Origin: Ophioderma brevispina
Taxonomy: Eukaryota > Echinodermata > Ophiuroidea > Amphilepidida > Ophiodermatidae
Reading direction: 5' to 3'
Assembly (NCBI GenBank): GCA_023653785.1
Contig: JAMKCH010012517.1
Coordinates: 45,138-109,137, forward strand
Length of the DNA stretch: 64,000 nucleotides
Shown: positions 23,280-35,740 of the stretch, in pieces
Layout of the letters: each line of letters starts with the position of its first letter
How positions within the stretch are numbered: the stretch's first letter is position 1
The notes under the pieces: generated by a model
The model's database searches: none
What the model was told of the DNA's origin: nothing
What the model saw: only the letters and a program-made list of their open reading frames with translations
Position numbers and translations under genes: made by a program

Positions 23280-26200
23280 TCTGCACCTCTACATGTTTTG
23301 TGCTGATTTCCCCAGTGGGATTTCTCCTCCCTCTGGGTGCTCCTACCTACTCTAACCTACTTTACTCCTTTCATCTCTTCCATCCTTTCGCACCCTTTGG
23401 CTCGGATAGGTGAATCAATCTGGGTGGCTCGACAGATGAGCCAATTAGGTTTGTTTGGCAGGTTGGCTTTATGGCTTGTCTGGGATACTAGGTTTCTGAT
23501 CCCAATGTAGATTTAGAGTCGCCTGACCCTCGGGATAATCACGACTCAATCATTGAAGGCCTATCTGGGGGTACAGGACCAGATCCCTAGTATGGCGTTG
23601 AAGGTGCAACCCCACACGGACCTCAGGAGATGGGGGAGGTTGTCTCAGGACTCTTACCACAATGGAGACAACATCCTCCACCTCTCTTTTTTTTTAAATT
23701 ACAACACAGTCACAGTGGCCTATGCTGTGCTGTGACTACTCCTTCTCTTCCTTTCCTTTATCTCCTTTATTGAGTAAGTAGGCCCAAAGGTATATACTTG
23801 GCAAACCAACTATGGTGAAAATAGTACCTTGCTGCCCATTGTAGATTTGTTCGTGTGTGCGAAAAAAGCTAAGGGACCATCCCTGCCAGAAAAGGCCACC
23901 TGCTGCCTTGGCAGAGTGTCACCGTTAAAGACAAAGGCTAAGGCCTTCCCAACAAAAAGGGTGGCTGAGAGCCCCCTGGCGAAATCCAGCTACTATTTAG
24001 CCTAATTGACAATATGAATAGTTCACAACGTAGCAACCAAGGGTTAAAGCCCCTGATTTAAAGTCGTGCCCTTCTAAGTCAACATTGGTCTATACCAACA
24101 TTATGATGGGTGTCCTAAGCCTACTGGACGGCCCCCTGATATTGACAAAATATCATACAACTTTGTAGACGCAAAAATGCTTTCATCATTAGCACATTTA
24201 ATGTCCCGACACTTTCAACAACAGGCCAATAAAGAAGAACTCGTACATTAAGCACAACTGGTATGATATCGATGTCATCTTCCTACAAGAACACCGCATT
24301 GTTCACATGAACCTCTACTACAGGAGAATATCCATGGTTATGCACTTATTACGCCTCTGCTGGAAAGAACAAGAGAAATGCAGCTACCGGAGGTGTGGGG
24401 TTTCTTTTATCACCAAAGGCTCTCAAGCCTTTGCCCAACTTGTCACTTTAATGAGCGCATCTTGAAGCTTAGCGTGGCGGGAGGGGCAATCCTGAAACAA
24501 CAGTCATTTGCTTGTTACAGTCCCCCACAACGACCTATCCGGACAAACGTCTCTCACTTTTACCATGACTTCCACTGCCACCATTACAATTCCAGCCCAT
24601 AATCTTCTGTACATCCCTGGAGATTACTACGCTAAGCTTTGGCCTGACGACGCGCTGTGCACTTGCAACAACGAGTCCTAACAGAAATGGAATGTACCTG
24701 AAGGACTTCATGGAACAATTTAACCTTGTTGCCACTAATACCAAATCCAAAATCATTCAGGTAGACTGTGCCATACGACGCCCCAAATGGAGAACTGGTC
24801 CAACTGGCCTTAAAAAAAAAATTCTGTTCAGAAGAAGTGGATTAACAGCATAAGAACTCAAGAGCCTACAACACTTTTGAATCTGTTAATTCTGATCACA
24901 GAATTGTCTCTTGCAGGAGCCAGATACGTTATCGTCAGAGTAAAACCACCTCCCAGAGATCCCATGAAAACAATAGACTGGAGGAAGGTAATGGGGATCC
25001 AAACTTTGTGGCATTATACTGTCGCGTACATAACGGTTCAACACTCTTGTTATGTGCTTGAAGACAAGAACTCCAGCGCAGTATAGAATGTCCTCACTTC
25101 AGCCAACAAAGAATGGCATTGGAGATGCTACCTAGAAAAAGAAGAAGACTACTGCCCTTGCCTCAAACGACCAAAAAAAAGTTTCAGCAAGCCAGAGACA
25201 CCTGAAGTCCTGCAGCCAAGAAGCACCGTACTAAATCCCCATAAGTCCAAGCAGAACCTTGATGCTGGTAAGGCTGCACTTGATGACGCTTACATTGTTG
25301 TGCTTGAGGAGCAGTTAAGTCCAAGGCTGGAACCCTGACGCCCTACAGCTTGAAAACAAGCATGCGTGCTGCCTGGGAGGCTGAGGGAGCTGCGATAATG
25401 AAGGCTACCCCACCTATAAGAAATCACGGTGAAACAACTGAAGAGGACCTGTGAACCATGGTTTCAGCACTTTAGTTCCTCTATCTTGGCAACCATTTCA
25501 GAATAACACTAACCTTGATGAACCTTCTTCAATCACAAGATAGGCAGACACCCTTCCCATCCATACTGGACCTTTCACTATTGAGGAGTTCAGATCTGCC
25601 TGAAGAAACTGAAGAAAACCAAGAACACCGGCCCCTACAACATTCCTGCATTAGTCTGGAAGAATCCACTATTCCTGATCAACTGTTAGAATTTTGTATC
25701 AACACCTACATGTTAAACACACGCCTTTCAACATCATTTCATCATTCCTCTACCAAAGCAAGGCGAACCTCCAACACCCCAAAACTACAGAGGAATTACA
25801 CTGTCACCACTGGCCACTAAGATTTACAACTCCATGCTGCTCACAGAATCACTCCTCACATAGTCCATTCTCAAACGGAACCAGAACGGTTTTCGCAACG
25901 GCAGATCAACACTTACCCTCAGCTACTTGCCCTCAGAAGGATCATATAAGAGTTTTAGAATTTCCAGGAAAAGCTATGTGTTCGTAGAATTCCAAGGCTT
26001 TTGCCATTGTTAACCGGGATGTCATGCTGCATATTCTCGCCAACTACGGTGTCCCCGATGAGACGGTCAGGCAATTGCCATCATGTATTATAACCATATA
26101 GCTTTGTGCAGACCAAGGATGGGCCCACAAAGGAGTTCCTAACAACTACTGGATCCTCCAAGGAGATACTCTTGGTCCCTATCTCTTTTGTAGTCGTGTT

Positions 26201-27060
26201 ATTACATCCTCAAGACAGAGTTCCTTGACATCATGACGACAAGGACTCACCATCAATCCCAAGCGTTCCAGACGTCACATTGGTCAGCATCTCACAGACC
26301 TTACTACTCGATAGATCTAGCTCTAACAGCTGATCTGATATGTGTGCACAATATCTACTACATCACTTGAGAATGCTGGGCAGACAAAGTCGGCCTACAT
26401 CTAATGCCACGAAGACTGAATATATGACGTCAATGAGGAAGACGATCATCAACTATCTGCCACAGCAATGTTAGCCAACTCAAAGAGTCCCAAGGACTTC
26501 AAGTATCTGAGGTCCTATTTTGCCGCCCGCAGAAATATCCTGTCACCAAAGGACAAGCTTGGAATGCCTGCATAAACTACACCATTTATGGCAATCTGGT
26601 ATCTCCAATTCAACCAAGCTGAAATTCTTTAGAGCCTGTGTAGAGAGGGTCCTGTTATTGGATCTTAGACGGACCATGAGAAAGCGCTATATGATAGACT
26701 GGATGGCAACTATACCAAGCTTCTTATGCGATTACAAAACACATATCCTGGCGAGTGAGCACAAGACCAAAGCACAAGATATATGGAGATATCCCTCCAA
26801 TTTCATCTTCTGTTGCCCACGCCGGGCACGATTTGCCGGTTCACTGTCATCGTGCGATTGACCAGTAGTCTCAGACGTCACATGGTTGGAAGTTACCATG
26901 CCAAACGGGGTCGTCGCCCCTTTAACTACATTGATGTGATTGGCTCGAGACATCACAGATCCATCCCCCCTGACCTCCCACCTAATGACAACATGACATT
27001 TGGCGCTACAATGGTGAACAGCATCTTCGGCTGCGGCCGTTAGATAGATAGATAGATAGT
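23280..27060 (+). mobile_element. Degenerate non-LTR retrotransposon (endonuclease plus reverse transcriptase), plus strand
   Basis: A GC-richer block of about 3.8 kb with many frameshifts and stops. The 5' part (about 23280-24190) is a noncoding leader. An endonuclease segment reads YDIDVIFLQEHR at about 24261-24296, the typical N-terminal block of APE-type endonucleases. Later come LKKLKKTKNTGP near 25600, VNRDVMLHILANYGVPDET near 26010, ILQGDTLGPYLF at 26153-26188 (the reverse transcriptase block before the active site) and RRARFAG in the C-terminal part near 26820. It ends in a (TAGA)n tail at 27041-27059, as non-LTR elements often do. It is a dead copy, and the clade is not certain. Its strand is opposite to the host gene. 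Confidence 0.85.
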
Positions 27061-29294
27061 ATTACATCAAAAAAGCTAGAATCAATTCAAACAAATCAAT
27101 CAATAAAATCAACTTTTTTATTGTTTTACATCCAAAATGGATGCGAACGTTGATCTTTCTAATCGCAAAGGAATGTTTGAAGTTTCAAATGTAAATTGTT
27201 TCAAGTTTCATATTGCGATTCTAGCTATCGGTATAGCTTGTCTAGGTTCCGACCCTTATAGCCGGGACGCCTTTGCTACACGGCTACACTCTGAATGGTT
27301 CACAAGGTAACTGGAATCTAAACCTACAAGATTCTCCGATTTTGTTGAAACTGTGTACAAAGTTTTCGTCCCCCCCCTTCCCTTCTTTTACCTGCTGGTG
27401 TTGGTTGCAACTAATTAGGGGGCAAACTGGTAACAGTCACCAACTTTGACCTCAAAATTAAGATACAGATCTGTCTCACTAGAATATTAAAAATTGTATT
27501 TTCCTTGTTTTCAGTATGACCAGACAATATTTTGGACATCAATCGCAACAAATCGGAGCATTGGATCTTTTTACCTCAGGATGATATTGAACCTTATCGG
27601 AGCTGTGCCGTGTAACTAAAGGTCGGAACCCAACTGCAAACACAAATTTTGATAGGGCCACTGTCTAACATAATTTCAATTCAGGGATCAATAGAGGTAA
27701 GTGGCATTGACCTTGTTGTCATTTATCTCGATACCTAATATAAAAGAGTTCCAACTACTGTTGCTGCCCTCCTTGTGGAAAATTAACAATTTGAGACAAT
27801 TTTTAAAGAAATCGGCCGCAATATTAAAGATATAAACTAACCTCCGTAATCCATACTTGTAGTAGTTACAAACCTTCATTTTTCTAATCCCTTTAACAAG
27901 ACGAACCTTTGGTTCCTTGTTTTAAAGCAATCCACGCATTTTCCATTTTTTACCCCCGTATTATGGATTTACCACCCCCCCACCCCTTCCTGGATTCTTC
28001 CTGCCCACAACTTTCACTAGGTGCACATCCCAGCTAAATTTGTTCATTAACCTCATAGAAGACTATTCCACTGAGAAATTAAGCTCTCTCTCCACACAAA
28101 CAAACTACTCATTGAGCCTGTATAAAAGATTCTAGTCACCGCCGCTAGTCACCGACGGCAAGTCGCGCATGTGTAGTACATTCGTATATATGCAAATAAC
28201 CATCAGACTCTCGGCTATCTATAGCGAACGCTCGATCAAACCACGGCTGACTGACCTAAGTTTAAATGAAACCGCGTTGCGTATACCAATGATCCTATAG
28301 ATGATGTGACCTATGACGTCACTTGTTGACATTCAGGACGCCCTCTGTTGTTTCTGGCAGGCAAAATATTACAGTAGTATCGGTGACAGACCACATAAAA
28401 TCTGGTTATAAATTACTTGCAGAATCTTTCCTGATCTAAATTGGTCACAAAATGCAGCTGGTAGCATTAGCTTATTATGCTGGATAAGAAAGTTAGTATT
28501 ATTTAATTCGAAACAAAAGTTACAGCAAAAAACAGAATTTCCCCATGCAAAGTATAGGTGCTTTTGCCTGCCAGTTTCTCTCTTACACCAACAGGGGCGC
28601 CATAAGCATAAACAAATGTCACATCATCTATATACATTGAGTATACACACAACTGAATGCAGTAAATATGTGTGTACATTGTACGTGTCATGCAAACCAT
28701 GCTTGACCGCGCTGCAACTGACCCTTCTTAGTCAAAACATGGTTCCGCGCATATGATTAGGACATCAATCAATACTCCCATTGCATTTCCCAATTCAAAC
28801 TTGGTTCCACTGCCGGAAAATAACCATGCATATTTGCAGTGTCAGCATAGTAAACGTTCATGTCGCCCTGCATAGATAAGACAGTGTGTTCAGAATTGAC
28901 TAAGTGACACCGACACAAATAGTACATCTCACTAGTCACATTATATCGCGCATTATTTAGGTGTACTTTTTCAACCCCCAATTTCTGGGATTGACTCTTG
29001 GCGCAACTTTATAAACACAAAAACAACACCAAAATTCACCAACGGAAAATCTGATTTGAATTCTGTTTTCAGCTTCCAATAGCCGAGACCATCCCGGATT
29101 GTCCCATTATCATTGCGATTATAATTTTGACCACCTGAGGTCTAAGAAGTCTCTCGAACGTCATGAACACACATTGCAGAATTTCCGAAATCTCCCCAAG
29201 CTCTATCACAAATATGACGTCACCATTCAGTAATGAGTTTAATGAGTGGCGCTCTTCATTTGTAATTGTTACAAAGAAGTTTGTTCGTGCTCCA
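27061..29294. other. Unassigned part of intron 1
   Basis: No exon or RNA gene was recognised. Short C-rich runs occur near 27370 and 27975. The minus-strand open frame 29069-29323 overlaps the SINE end and shows no family. Confidence 0.5.
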
Positions 29295-29529
29295 CGGTCA
29301 AGGAATTGCTCCAGATGACCCAACTACATATTTAATTCTTTCACATAGGAGGCTTGATACACTGTTGTTCATAACCGTATCTGTTTCTAGTCTAACTCCC
29401 GGGAGGGAGTAAAGGAATGAGGAAAGAGGGGAAGAAGAAAAGTAGCAAATTTGGGTCGGTCTCGAACGAGGGACATTCGGGTCACAGTCCCATGACCACG
29501 CTACGACGGTGTCGCTGGCCCGGCCAGTG
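29295..29529 (-). mobile_element. tRNA-derived SINE, copy 1
   Basis: Read on the minus strand, a tRNA-like head has GCGTGGTCATGGGACTGTGA and a B box GTTCGAGACC (29458-29467), where RNA polymerase III factors would bind. It is followed by a pyrimidine-rich body (TTTACTCCCTCCCGGGAG) and a tail ending GTCATCTGGAGCAATTCC. The copy at about 48095-48318 has the same head and body order. It lies 200 bp inside intron 1 next to exon 1. No intact tRNA fold is expected, so this is a retroposon and not a tRNA gene. Confidence 0.7.
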
Positions 29530-29729
29530 ATTTCGTGCCCATATGTGACTTTTTGACGTCTCGAATCGCGGAAGTAAAAAAAATTCATATAACTTAAATT
29601 TCATCCCTTTGATCTCTTCTATTTATCAGCTTAACAATTACACAATCGCATTGTGATTGGCTACGAATCTTGTACGAATTTTGGGTGAATGATTAAATGT
29701 TTAATTCTGCCCCGAATATAAATACTTAC

Positions 29730-30507
29730 TTTACTTCGCCTTTTTCATTTGTGTAGGTGCTACGATAGAAACCCGACAATCCATTCCATAATTCGCCTAA
29801 ATACTCGATCTTCACTTCATAGTCCTCACCAAGATTCAAATATTCCGAAAGTTGAATATGTAAAAACTGATAGTACAAATCTATGGTGTAATCAATCACC
29901 AAGTTATCTTCATTGGTATCGGTCATGCCTACCACCTTAAGGTCGTAAATGGTGATATTGTTTATGTGTATGGTGATAATGTCTGTAGGTTCCAGGCATC
30001 TAACGCGGATGCTTACTCTACCGTCAAAAGTAAATCTTCTCTCTCCAGGTCCACTGATGACATCATCTGGATAGAGATACGGTGTAAGAGTCAGATCGTA
30101 TCTTAAAGGCCACACATTTTTCGTGAGTCTACCCATCCAAGGCTCTTCTGTCGGTGTCTTAGTTGGCTTGACTAGGGTTGTTGTGTTGGTTATATTAATT
30201 GTCTTGGTTGACTCTGGCTTAGGGGGCAGTTGAGGATTGTGAGGGGTTGTGACGGGACTGTTTGGTACAGTAGGGCCATCTTCATTAGATCCATTTGTGC
30301 CACCTACACCACATGTATATCTTGGTAAGTAAAAAGCAAGAAGTCCTGTGCCAGCGGCAATGGCTAAAGATACAAGAATAGCAAAAAATAACAGTCCAGG
30401 ACTGCAGTATACGCCGTTTCCTTTCCTTCCTGTCTTTTGACCCTCCTCGTCAATACTCAGCTGGCCATCCATTCCCATTGTTACTGTGACCTTTTTTGGT
30501 ACCGGAC
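29730..30507 (-). CDS. M1 aminopeptidase exon 1: cytoplasmic tail, membrane anchor, stalk, start of N-terminal domain
   Basis: The start is set at the ATG whose A is base 30478 (A at -3, G at +4); a second in-frame ATG begins at 30472. The upstream open frame runs through a strong polypyrimidine tract and CAG acceptor (AG at 30508-30509), so I treat 30507 as the exon edge and the extra upstream codons as intron. About 26 residues of charged tail are followed by a hydrophobic anchor (about 27-50), then a Pro/Thr/Ser/Asn-rich stalk with possible N-glycosylation sites (NGS, NIT, NTT). From about residue 117 comes the M1 N-terminal beta domain (WPLRYDLTLTPYLYPDD, later GLSGFYRSTY). The exon ends in phase 2 (GTA AA) at a perfect donor GTAAGTA and joins exon 2 to complete a Lys codon. 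No frame damage is seen. The ATG choice is inference; the domain is clear. Confidence 0.9.
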
Positions 30508-31234
30508 CTGTCAAGAAGGAGAAAAAAATAATATTTAACAAAATATTTACTAATAAGCCGACCAATAGGCTTAAATCATTCCAAGATGGCTTAATTGAAG
30601 CATAATGAAAGGCCCGACGTTACAACACATAGAATAATGAATGGCAAGTGGAAAACGGACTTTTGTTTGAAATCAAAACGAGGATTAATATTTTATTATT
30701 TCCATTAAATTTAATACCCCAGAAGGAACACAATATTGTTGGTAGTATTTTGGCATCACAATTTTTCCTTCACGTTTTATTCGAAAATAAATGCATTGTA
30801 CCCAACTAAAAATATTTTAACAAATCGTTTGCAATAGATATTGCCAGACACACATTTCGCTTAGTATCTTGAGATCAATTATTCTCAAACGGGCCGTCCT
30901 TTTCCATTGTTTCCCTGATTTTAAAACTGCCAGCCTAACGGTACGGTTGAAGTTCCTAACCAATATGAATATTCTTGTTATGTAACGAGTTCAATAATTA
31001 CAACCAATCATTTTAATCAAACACTTGTTCATGTTAAGTGGCAAATGGTTTGTCAATGTAACGAAATTAGCTATTTGCTGTCTTACAAAATTTAGCAGAG
31101 TAGAATTTGGTCTGCCAACTCCAGTGGTAGAGTTTGTAATAGTGAATTAGAACATACATAAACGATGCAGTGGCACAGTCAACATCATTGTGAACTTTAC
31201 ACAATGTGACACACATCTACCTTACTTTATGTGT
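30508..31234. other. Upstream of aminopeptidase exon 1: probable intron or 5' flank
   Basis: The strong acceptor at 30508-30509 (minus strand) implies an upstream exon, probably noncoding. No such exon or promoter motif could be identified by eye in this stretch. Confidence 0.4.
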
Positions 31235-31725
31235 CCGAGTGTAAAAGGAGTTATAGTCCCTTGGAGCCATAGTCCGCCTCCATAGACGACAACGGAATAA
31301 AGCGTGAAACTAATGTTGCGTGCACAGCAGCCGACACCATCCCGCTGAGCTATTGTTATGAGTGTCATTGTTCAAATAAGAGTCTCTTCAACAGACTTTA
31401 GTAGGCGTCTGTGGAAATGTGATATTCGGGTTTAATTATAAGGTTTTAAAACAAAAATATGTGACCGGTTAGAAGTTTTTCTGTTGAACGGTTTCGGGTG
31501 GTATAAAAGGGACCATTTTAGACACAAAAAAAATTGGGAAATGCGAAGTAAATGTCCGTGTTTTGAAATGGCAGCAGTGCGTGACCTGATGTTGGTGTAA
31601 TCCATGCACAGCGGGAGTTTGCTGGCTGCTGTGGTTGCGTGAAGACTCAACTGAATCGAGTATCATATTCTTCACCATTGCAGGTGGACTATGAGTCTGG
31701 AGGACTATATCTTTTGGCACACCGG
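31235..31725 (-). mobile_element. Miniature element (CCGGTGT family), copy D, split by a nested insertion
   Basis: On the minus strand the two halves (31642-31725 and 31235-31322) together match the copies at 38597, 55259 and 58190: CCGGTGTG start, TATAGTCC, CATAGTCC, ACTCAACTGAATCGA, then GTTTCACGCTTTATTCCGTT, TCTATGGAG and an ACTCGG end. Removing the 311-bp insert and one 8-bp duplication leaves 172 bp, the length of the other copies. No coding capacity. Confidence 0.85.
31323..31633. mobile_element. Nested 311-bp non-autonomous DNA transposon with 8-bp target duplication (hAT-like)
   Basis: The perfect terminal inverted repeat CACAGCAGCC / GGCTGCTGTG at 31323 and 31633 extends imperfectly for about 28 bp (CTCCCGCTG-type match). 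It is flanked by an exact 8-bp direct duplication GTTGCGTG (31315-31322 and 31634-31641), which occurs once in the uninterrupted copies of the host element. Eight-base duplications with CA-starting ends fit the hAT superfamily; that assignment is inference. Confidence 0.85.
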
Positions 31726-34700
31726 TGCCATTAATTATCCAGTGTCCCTGTGACGTTATGTCGTACCTATTGTGTTTTTCATTGTATACTGAACGCATCA
31801 TTTATTTCAGGATACGTTCTATAGCTTGTAGTCTCATCTACAAGAGCTTACAAGGTCATGATTATTCCGTTTATGTTGAAATGGTAGTAACTTGGACAGT
31901 CTTTTAGCCATAGGGGACTCACAGTTTCGTAACTCAAACGGTGATCATCGAAAGGCAGGGGCATTTTGGCCTATCTCTGGCTACACTTTTTATTGCATTC
32001 AATCAGTGAAAAGAGAGGTAAAGCTTATGTGGACTCTAGAAATCCACATGGATCCTTTCTGAGTTCTTTACAGAACTATTTTATGTTAAAGAGAATTTTG
32101 TAGAGGAGCCAACTTAGAAATGCTTAGAAAGGGTGGTTCTGTAAATGCAACCAATAGCGATTATACTACATGGGTCAAAAATAGTTCTTCAGAAAACCAA
32201 AAATCGTCTATTACCCCGAAAAAGAAACTTCCCAGTAATCAATAAAACGTTCTCAAAAGTTATTTTTGAATGATGTTGACATTTTAACAGTGTATGAGTG
32301 TGTGTTTTACCAATTGACAGACCACATGGGATCATACGTGCTGTTGTTTTGCCACATAGAGTTTCTCAACCGATTAATTTTGGAGAAGTTCCATATGGGC
32401 TTTATCAAGTTTCTTCAAGGAAATAACAACTTTCCTTCATATGATGATTCTTTAATCAGAGTTTATGAAATTCTTGCAATTAGTTTAGCAAGTTTTTACT
32501 ACGAGTATTAGCAAAAACTTATGCTAAATTAATCTCTCTTCTTGAGAGAAATAGCATTAGCAGGCAGTGTAAAATCCCTGGGTCACAGGACAAAATGGCT
32601 GCTCCGTGACAAAATGTATTATACCAATAATAATGAAAAAAATAATATTACTCTTGATACAGGTCATGGGCCCACATGTTAATTAAATGCACACTTTATA
32701 GGCGAAGCTATATAATACTGAGATAGGTTTGAAAGCAGTTCGAGAAATGTTGGTCAAAATGCTAAAATATTTTACCAACACGTTTAAACATTACCAGCGT
32801 ATATACTTTGACTACTTTCTGCACACTATGCAAGTTTGGTCATATCTTCATTACAGTCACGTCCGCAAATTGCGATAGGTCAACAAGACAGTTAGAAAAC
32901 AACTGACCCAATGCCTTATATACTGTGGAGCATGTTTAAATAACATTAGATGCGTCTTCTCAAAACGTTGGAGAAATGGCTCTGTCGCCTTATGAGCCTT
33001 GTCGCATGCATGGTGAACTCTAAAGTAAAGCTAAGTAAACGTGTTCCCTGGTAATGTAGAATGCTACATTTAATGTTTATCTGACACTATTTGCTGATCT
33101 GGTCGGCTGACAAAATAAACGCGTTCAGAATACGATTTGAGGTCAAGAATTGACTTGCTTACAAGTGAGCCTCTTCACCTCGGCTTTGAGCTTTAATCGG
33201 GAAGCCATAGTGTAGCTTGATCTGGGATGGGTTAATACATAGCAATTACGGTGGCTTCGAAGTAACTTAATTCTTAATACCCTAATTCGCATATAAGGAT
33301 GGGCAATGGAAGACTATCCCATATGTTGTAGCAGATTCTAGTTACCGTTGCACCAAATACATATTTTGACGGGAATGACCCAAAACTTCTAATCATACTA
33401 ATATAGTATGATGGTCTTGTTTCAATTGGAAATTGCTTATGTAAAAATAACAATATCTAGGTGGTAATGATAGATATTGGTAGGTATGTGCAAAACAAAA
33501 TTGACTGTTACATGTAATTTAAGAAAAAGAGCATCTCTCATTGAAGCAACTTCTCCCTTCTCATTATCTCCCGCTCTTTTACTTGTTGTGTGTATTTCAT
33601 TTGCTTTACTGTTTATTTCAGATTTGTCATTTGTACTGTAACTTTGATACAATAAATAGCAGGATCACATTGGTTTGCAGAAAAAGGAGCGATCATCGCT
33701 CGCATAGATTCTTAGCGCGTGAGTTTTTGATGTTCTTATTGGTGGCTGTTATAGTTTGATGCAACTAAATTGTCATCTGTAACTGCAGTTTGGTCAGAGT
33801 TTGGCCATTTCTAGATCCCTATTTTGCTTGAAATAAATCGCGAAGCATTCTGATCGTGTGTTAGTACATTTTATGCAGGTATATATACGACAGTTTTGTG
33901 AATGTGGTAACATAAGTTTCAAAAACATGAAGCAATTTGAATGAAAAAAAAATAATATTTTTTTTCGAAATACTCAAGCACATTCTATGAATTTTCGACC
34001 ACCTTTCAGATACTGACTGATTTTTTTCTTTCAATAAGACTGGGCAAATCTACAAAAACAAATCAAACAAATAAAAGACAAAACTGGATAAAGGGAAGTT
34101 ATTTTTTATTCATGAGTACAGATTAAGTTAGGGCAGATATCGATTTCTGAATCATTCCTTATTCTTTCCTCCAGGTTACAAAAGCATGTTGCCCCAGAAC
34201 GATTTCAAATAAAGAATTTAAAGAGTATAGTAAAACTGTTTTTTAATTCCAATGGCTGCCTTATATTGTATTGGACAAAATGCTATTGTCTATATGTTCT
34301 TAATTCTTTTTAAATAATTAGTTTCAGTTCAAAAAGTGTTGGTATTCATCTTCTCAAGTAAAGAAATACGTATTGTGCTTCGTCAAACAGGTAGTGAAAC
34401 GCCGTTGTTTGTAGATTAAATTGGATGACTATAACAAAATTGATGAGGCAGCAATTGGAATCCATTTGTGCTCCCCTATACTCTACGTGCACACAAAATG
34501 GGTTTTATTTGCTAGGTGAATGAACTTGATTGTGACAAGTACAAGCTTGTGGTATTCATATCTGTGTTGATGGCCGGTAAATGTTTAATAGCCAATGTAT
34601 TAAAGAAATACTTAGCTCTTTTTCATTTTACAACTTGGTCTCTTACATTGTAATTTAATGTGGTTTAATATACTTCTTCCATGGTTATAATAGTACAAGT

Positions 34701-35740
34701 GAAATTTGAAATTCTCTCCATTGCCTTGGTACTCCCTACGCATTTGTATTTCCGTATACTCTGTCTTAGACTTTGTAAAAAGAATAGGTTGCGACCTGCA
34801 TTTGTCAAAGTGGAAACGAGAAGTTTTAGGTCTATAAATAGCCCGTGTACTTGATGAAAAATGCTTTGGGCAAAATAGATAGCTTATTAATTCATATATC
34901 TACCAGTATTACCAGTCTAGCTATGGTACGAAAAAGGCAAAATCTAAAAAATATGACAGATAAAATGGATGTGAACATTGGCGGAAACTTCTTGTTGGAG
35001 TGGGGCGTGATGGCAAGTTAGCGAAAGGATAGGGATCGAAGATTATCGTAATTCCTTAGTCAATAGTGTACAACCTACGGGAATGAAAAAGTAGACTAAA
35101 TTAATTTTTATAAAATAGTGATTGTTTTAGTGCTAAAATGTAATAAAAATGGGGGTTTTTAACAGCCCGTATTTTAGAGCATTTATAGGGGCTAGAAACG
35201 ACATACATGGATCACGGACTACATGGATCATCCATTCCCTTTCTTATAAGGCCTATCAACTATCAACTGAATCCTCGAACTTTGTAATGCGCATTCTGTG
35301 AAAAGTGGCGCAATTGGTATTTCACCACTCTTGAAATATTAGCCATATCTCTGGATTGCAATGACGGCTAGTTCTATGCTTTACGCTATTCAAAAGGCCA
35401 AGGACTTCATTTTTGATCATGATGTAAATATCACGTCACTATTTTATTTTTTTCATCTGCAACGAGGGTGCTTTTGCCTTGGCACTCATTTTTGGACACC
35501 CTGTAGATTTACCTTTTTCAAATTCGTTTAACAATTTAAACAAGATCGCTATATTATTAGCAATTGCGCGATATGTAGAATTTACATTGTAAGAAAAAAA
35601 AAAACACCTTGCCGGTCCTTACAAGAGGGCACGTACAGGTAAAGTCAAGTCTTACAGAGTTATTGTCAGTTTTTATGACCTTTTGGTGACATTTTTTAAG
35701 TAAAATTGAGATTTTGGTTGGACATCGTATTTCACGTCCT
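31726..35740. other. Unassigned intergenic stretch
   Basis: AT-rich sequence with no recognisable exon, RNA gene or transposon. ORFs at 32266-32511 (plus) and 33541-33759 (plus) are open for 70-80 codons but show no family signal and no clear splice sites. Confidence 0.5.

Larger units (their letters stand above)
12201..29729 (-). other. First intron of the aminopeptidase gene (17.5 kb)
   Basis: The intron is bounded by donor GTAAGTA (minus strand, GT at 29728-29729) and acceptor AATAG (AG at 12201-12202). It holds most of the recognisable mobile elements of the left half: foldbacks at 12533-12696 and 21575-21722, a TA-flanked element at 22344-23179, a decayed LINE at about 23280-27060 and a SINE at 29295-29529. 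The LINE is on the strand opposite to the gene and the SINE is on the same strand. Large 5' introns often carry regulatory elements; none could be identified by eye. Confidence 0.85.
4457..30507 (-). other. Locus of membrane-bound M1 aminopeptidase (aminopeptidase N type), 5' seven coding exons
   Basis: Seven minus-strand exons (29730-30507, 11921-12200, 11272-11392, 8858-9012, 7038-7151, 5513-5661, 4457-4593) join with consistent phases into the first part of a type II membrane zinc metallopeptidase. Counting from the ATG at 30478, the anchor is at about residues 27-50, a Pro/Thr/Ser stalk follows to about 116, the M1 N-terminal domain begins near 117, GAMEN is at 394-398, and the zinc ligands are His430, His434 and Glu453 (HELAH-x18-E). 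Known family members remove N-terminal residues from peptides at the cell surface. The order and spacing match aminopeptidase N better than glutamyl aminopeptidase. About 570 residues are covered; the family is usually 900-1000, so the rest of the helical C-terminal region must lie left of base 1. Exons 6 and 7 each lack one base for an open frame. A noncoding first exon upstream of 30507 is likely but was not found. Confidence 0.9.

Noticed and set aside
23055..23355. Two overlapping open frames of 73 and 97 codons
   Set aside because: Most of their length is the right arm of the 836-bp foldback element.
29069..29323. 84-codon minus-strand frame next to exon 1
   Set aside because: It begins within the SINE tail and has no family signal, so it is probably intronic noise.
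29458..29529. Possible tRNA gene on the minus strand (B box GTTCGAGACC)
   Set aside because: The head does not keep a full tRNA fold by eye and is continued by a SINE body that is shared with the 48.1-kb copy.
30479..30565. Upstream in-frame extension of exon 1 starting MVGLLVNILL
   Set aside because: It reads through a strong pyrimidine tract and CAG acceptor, so it is probably intron; the ATG at 30478 has better context.
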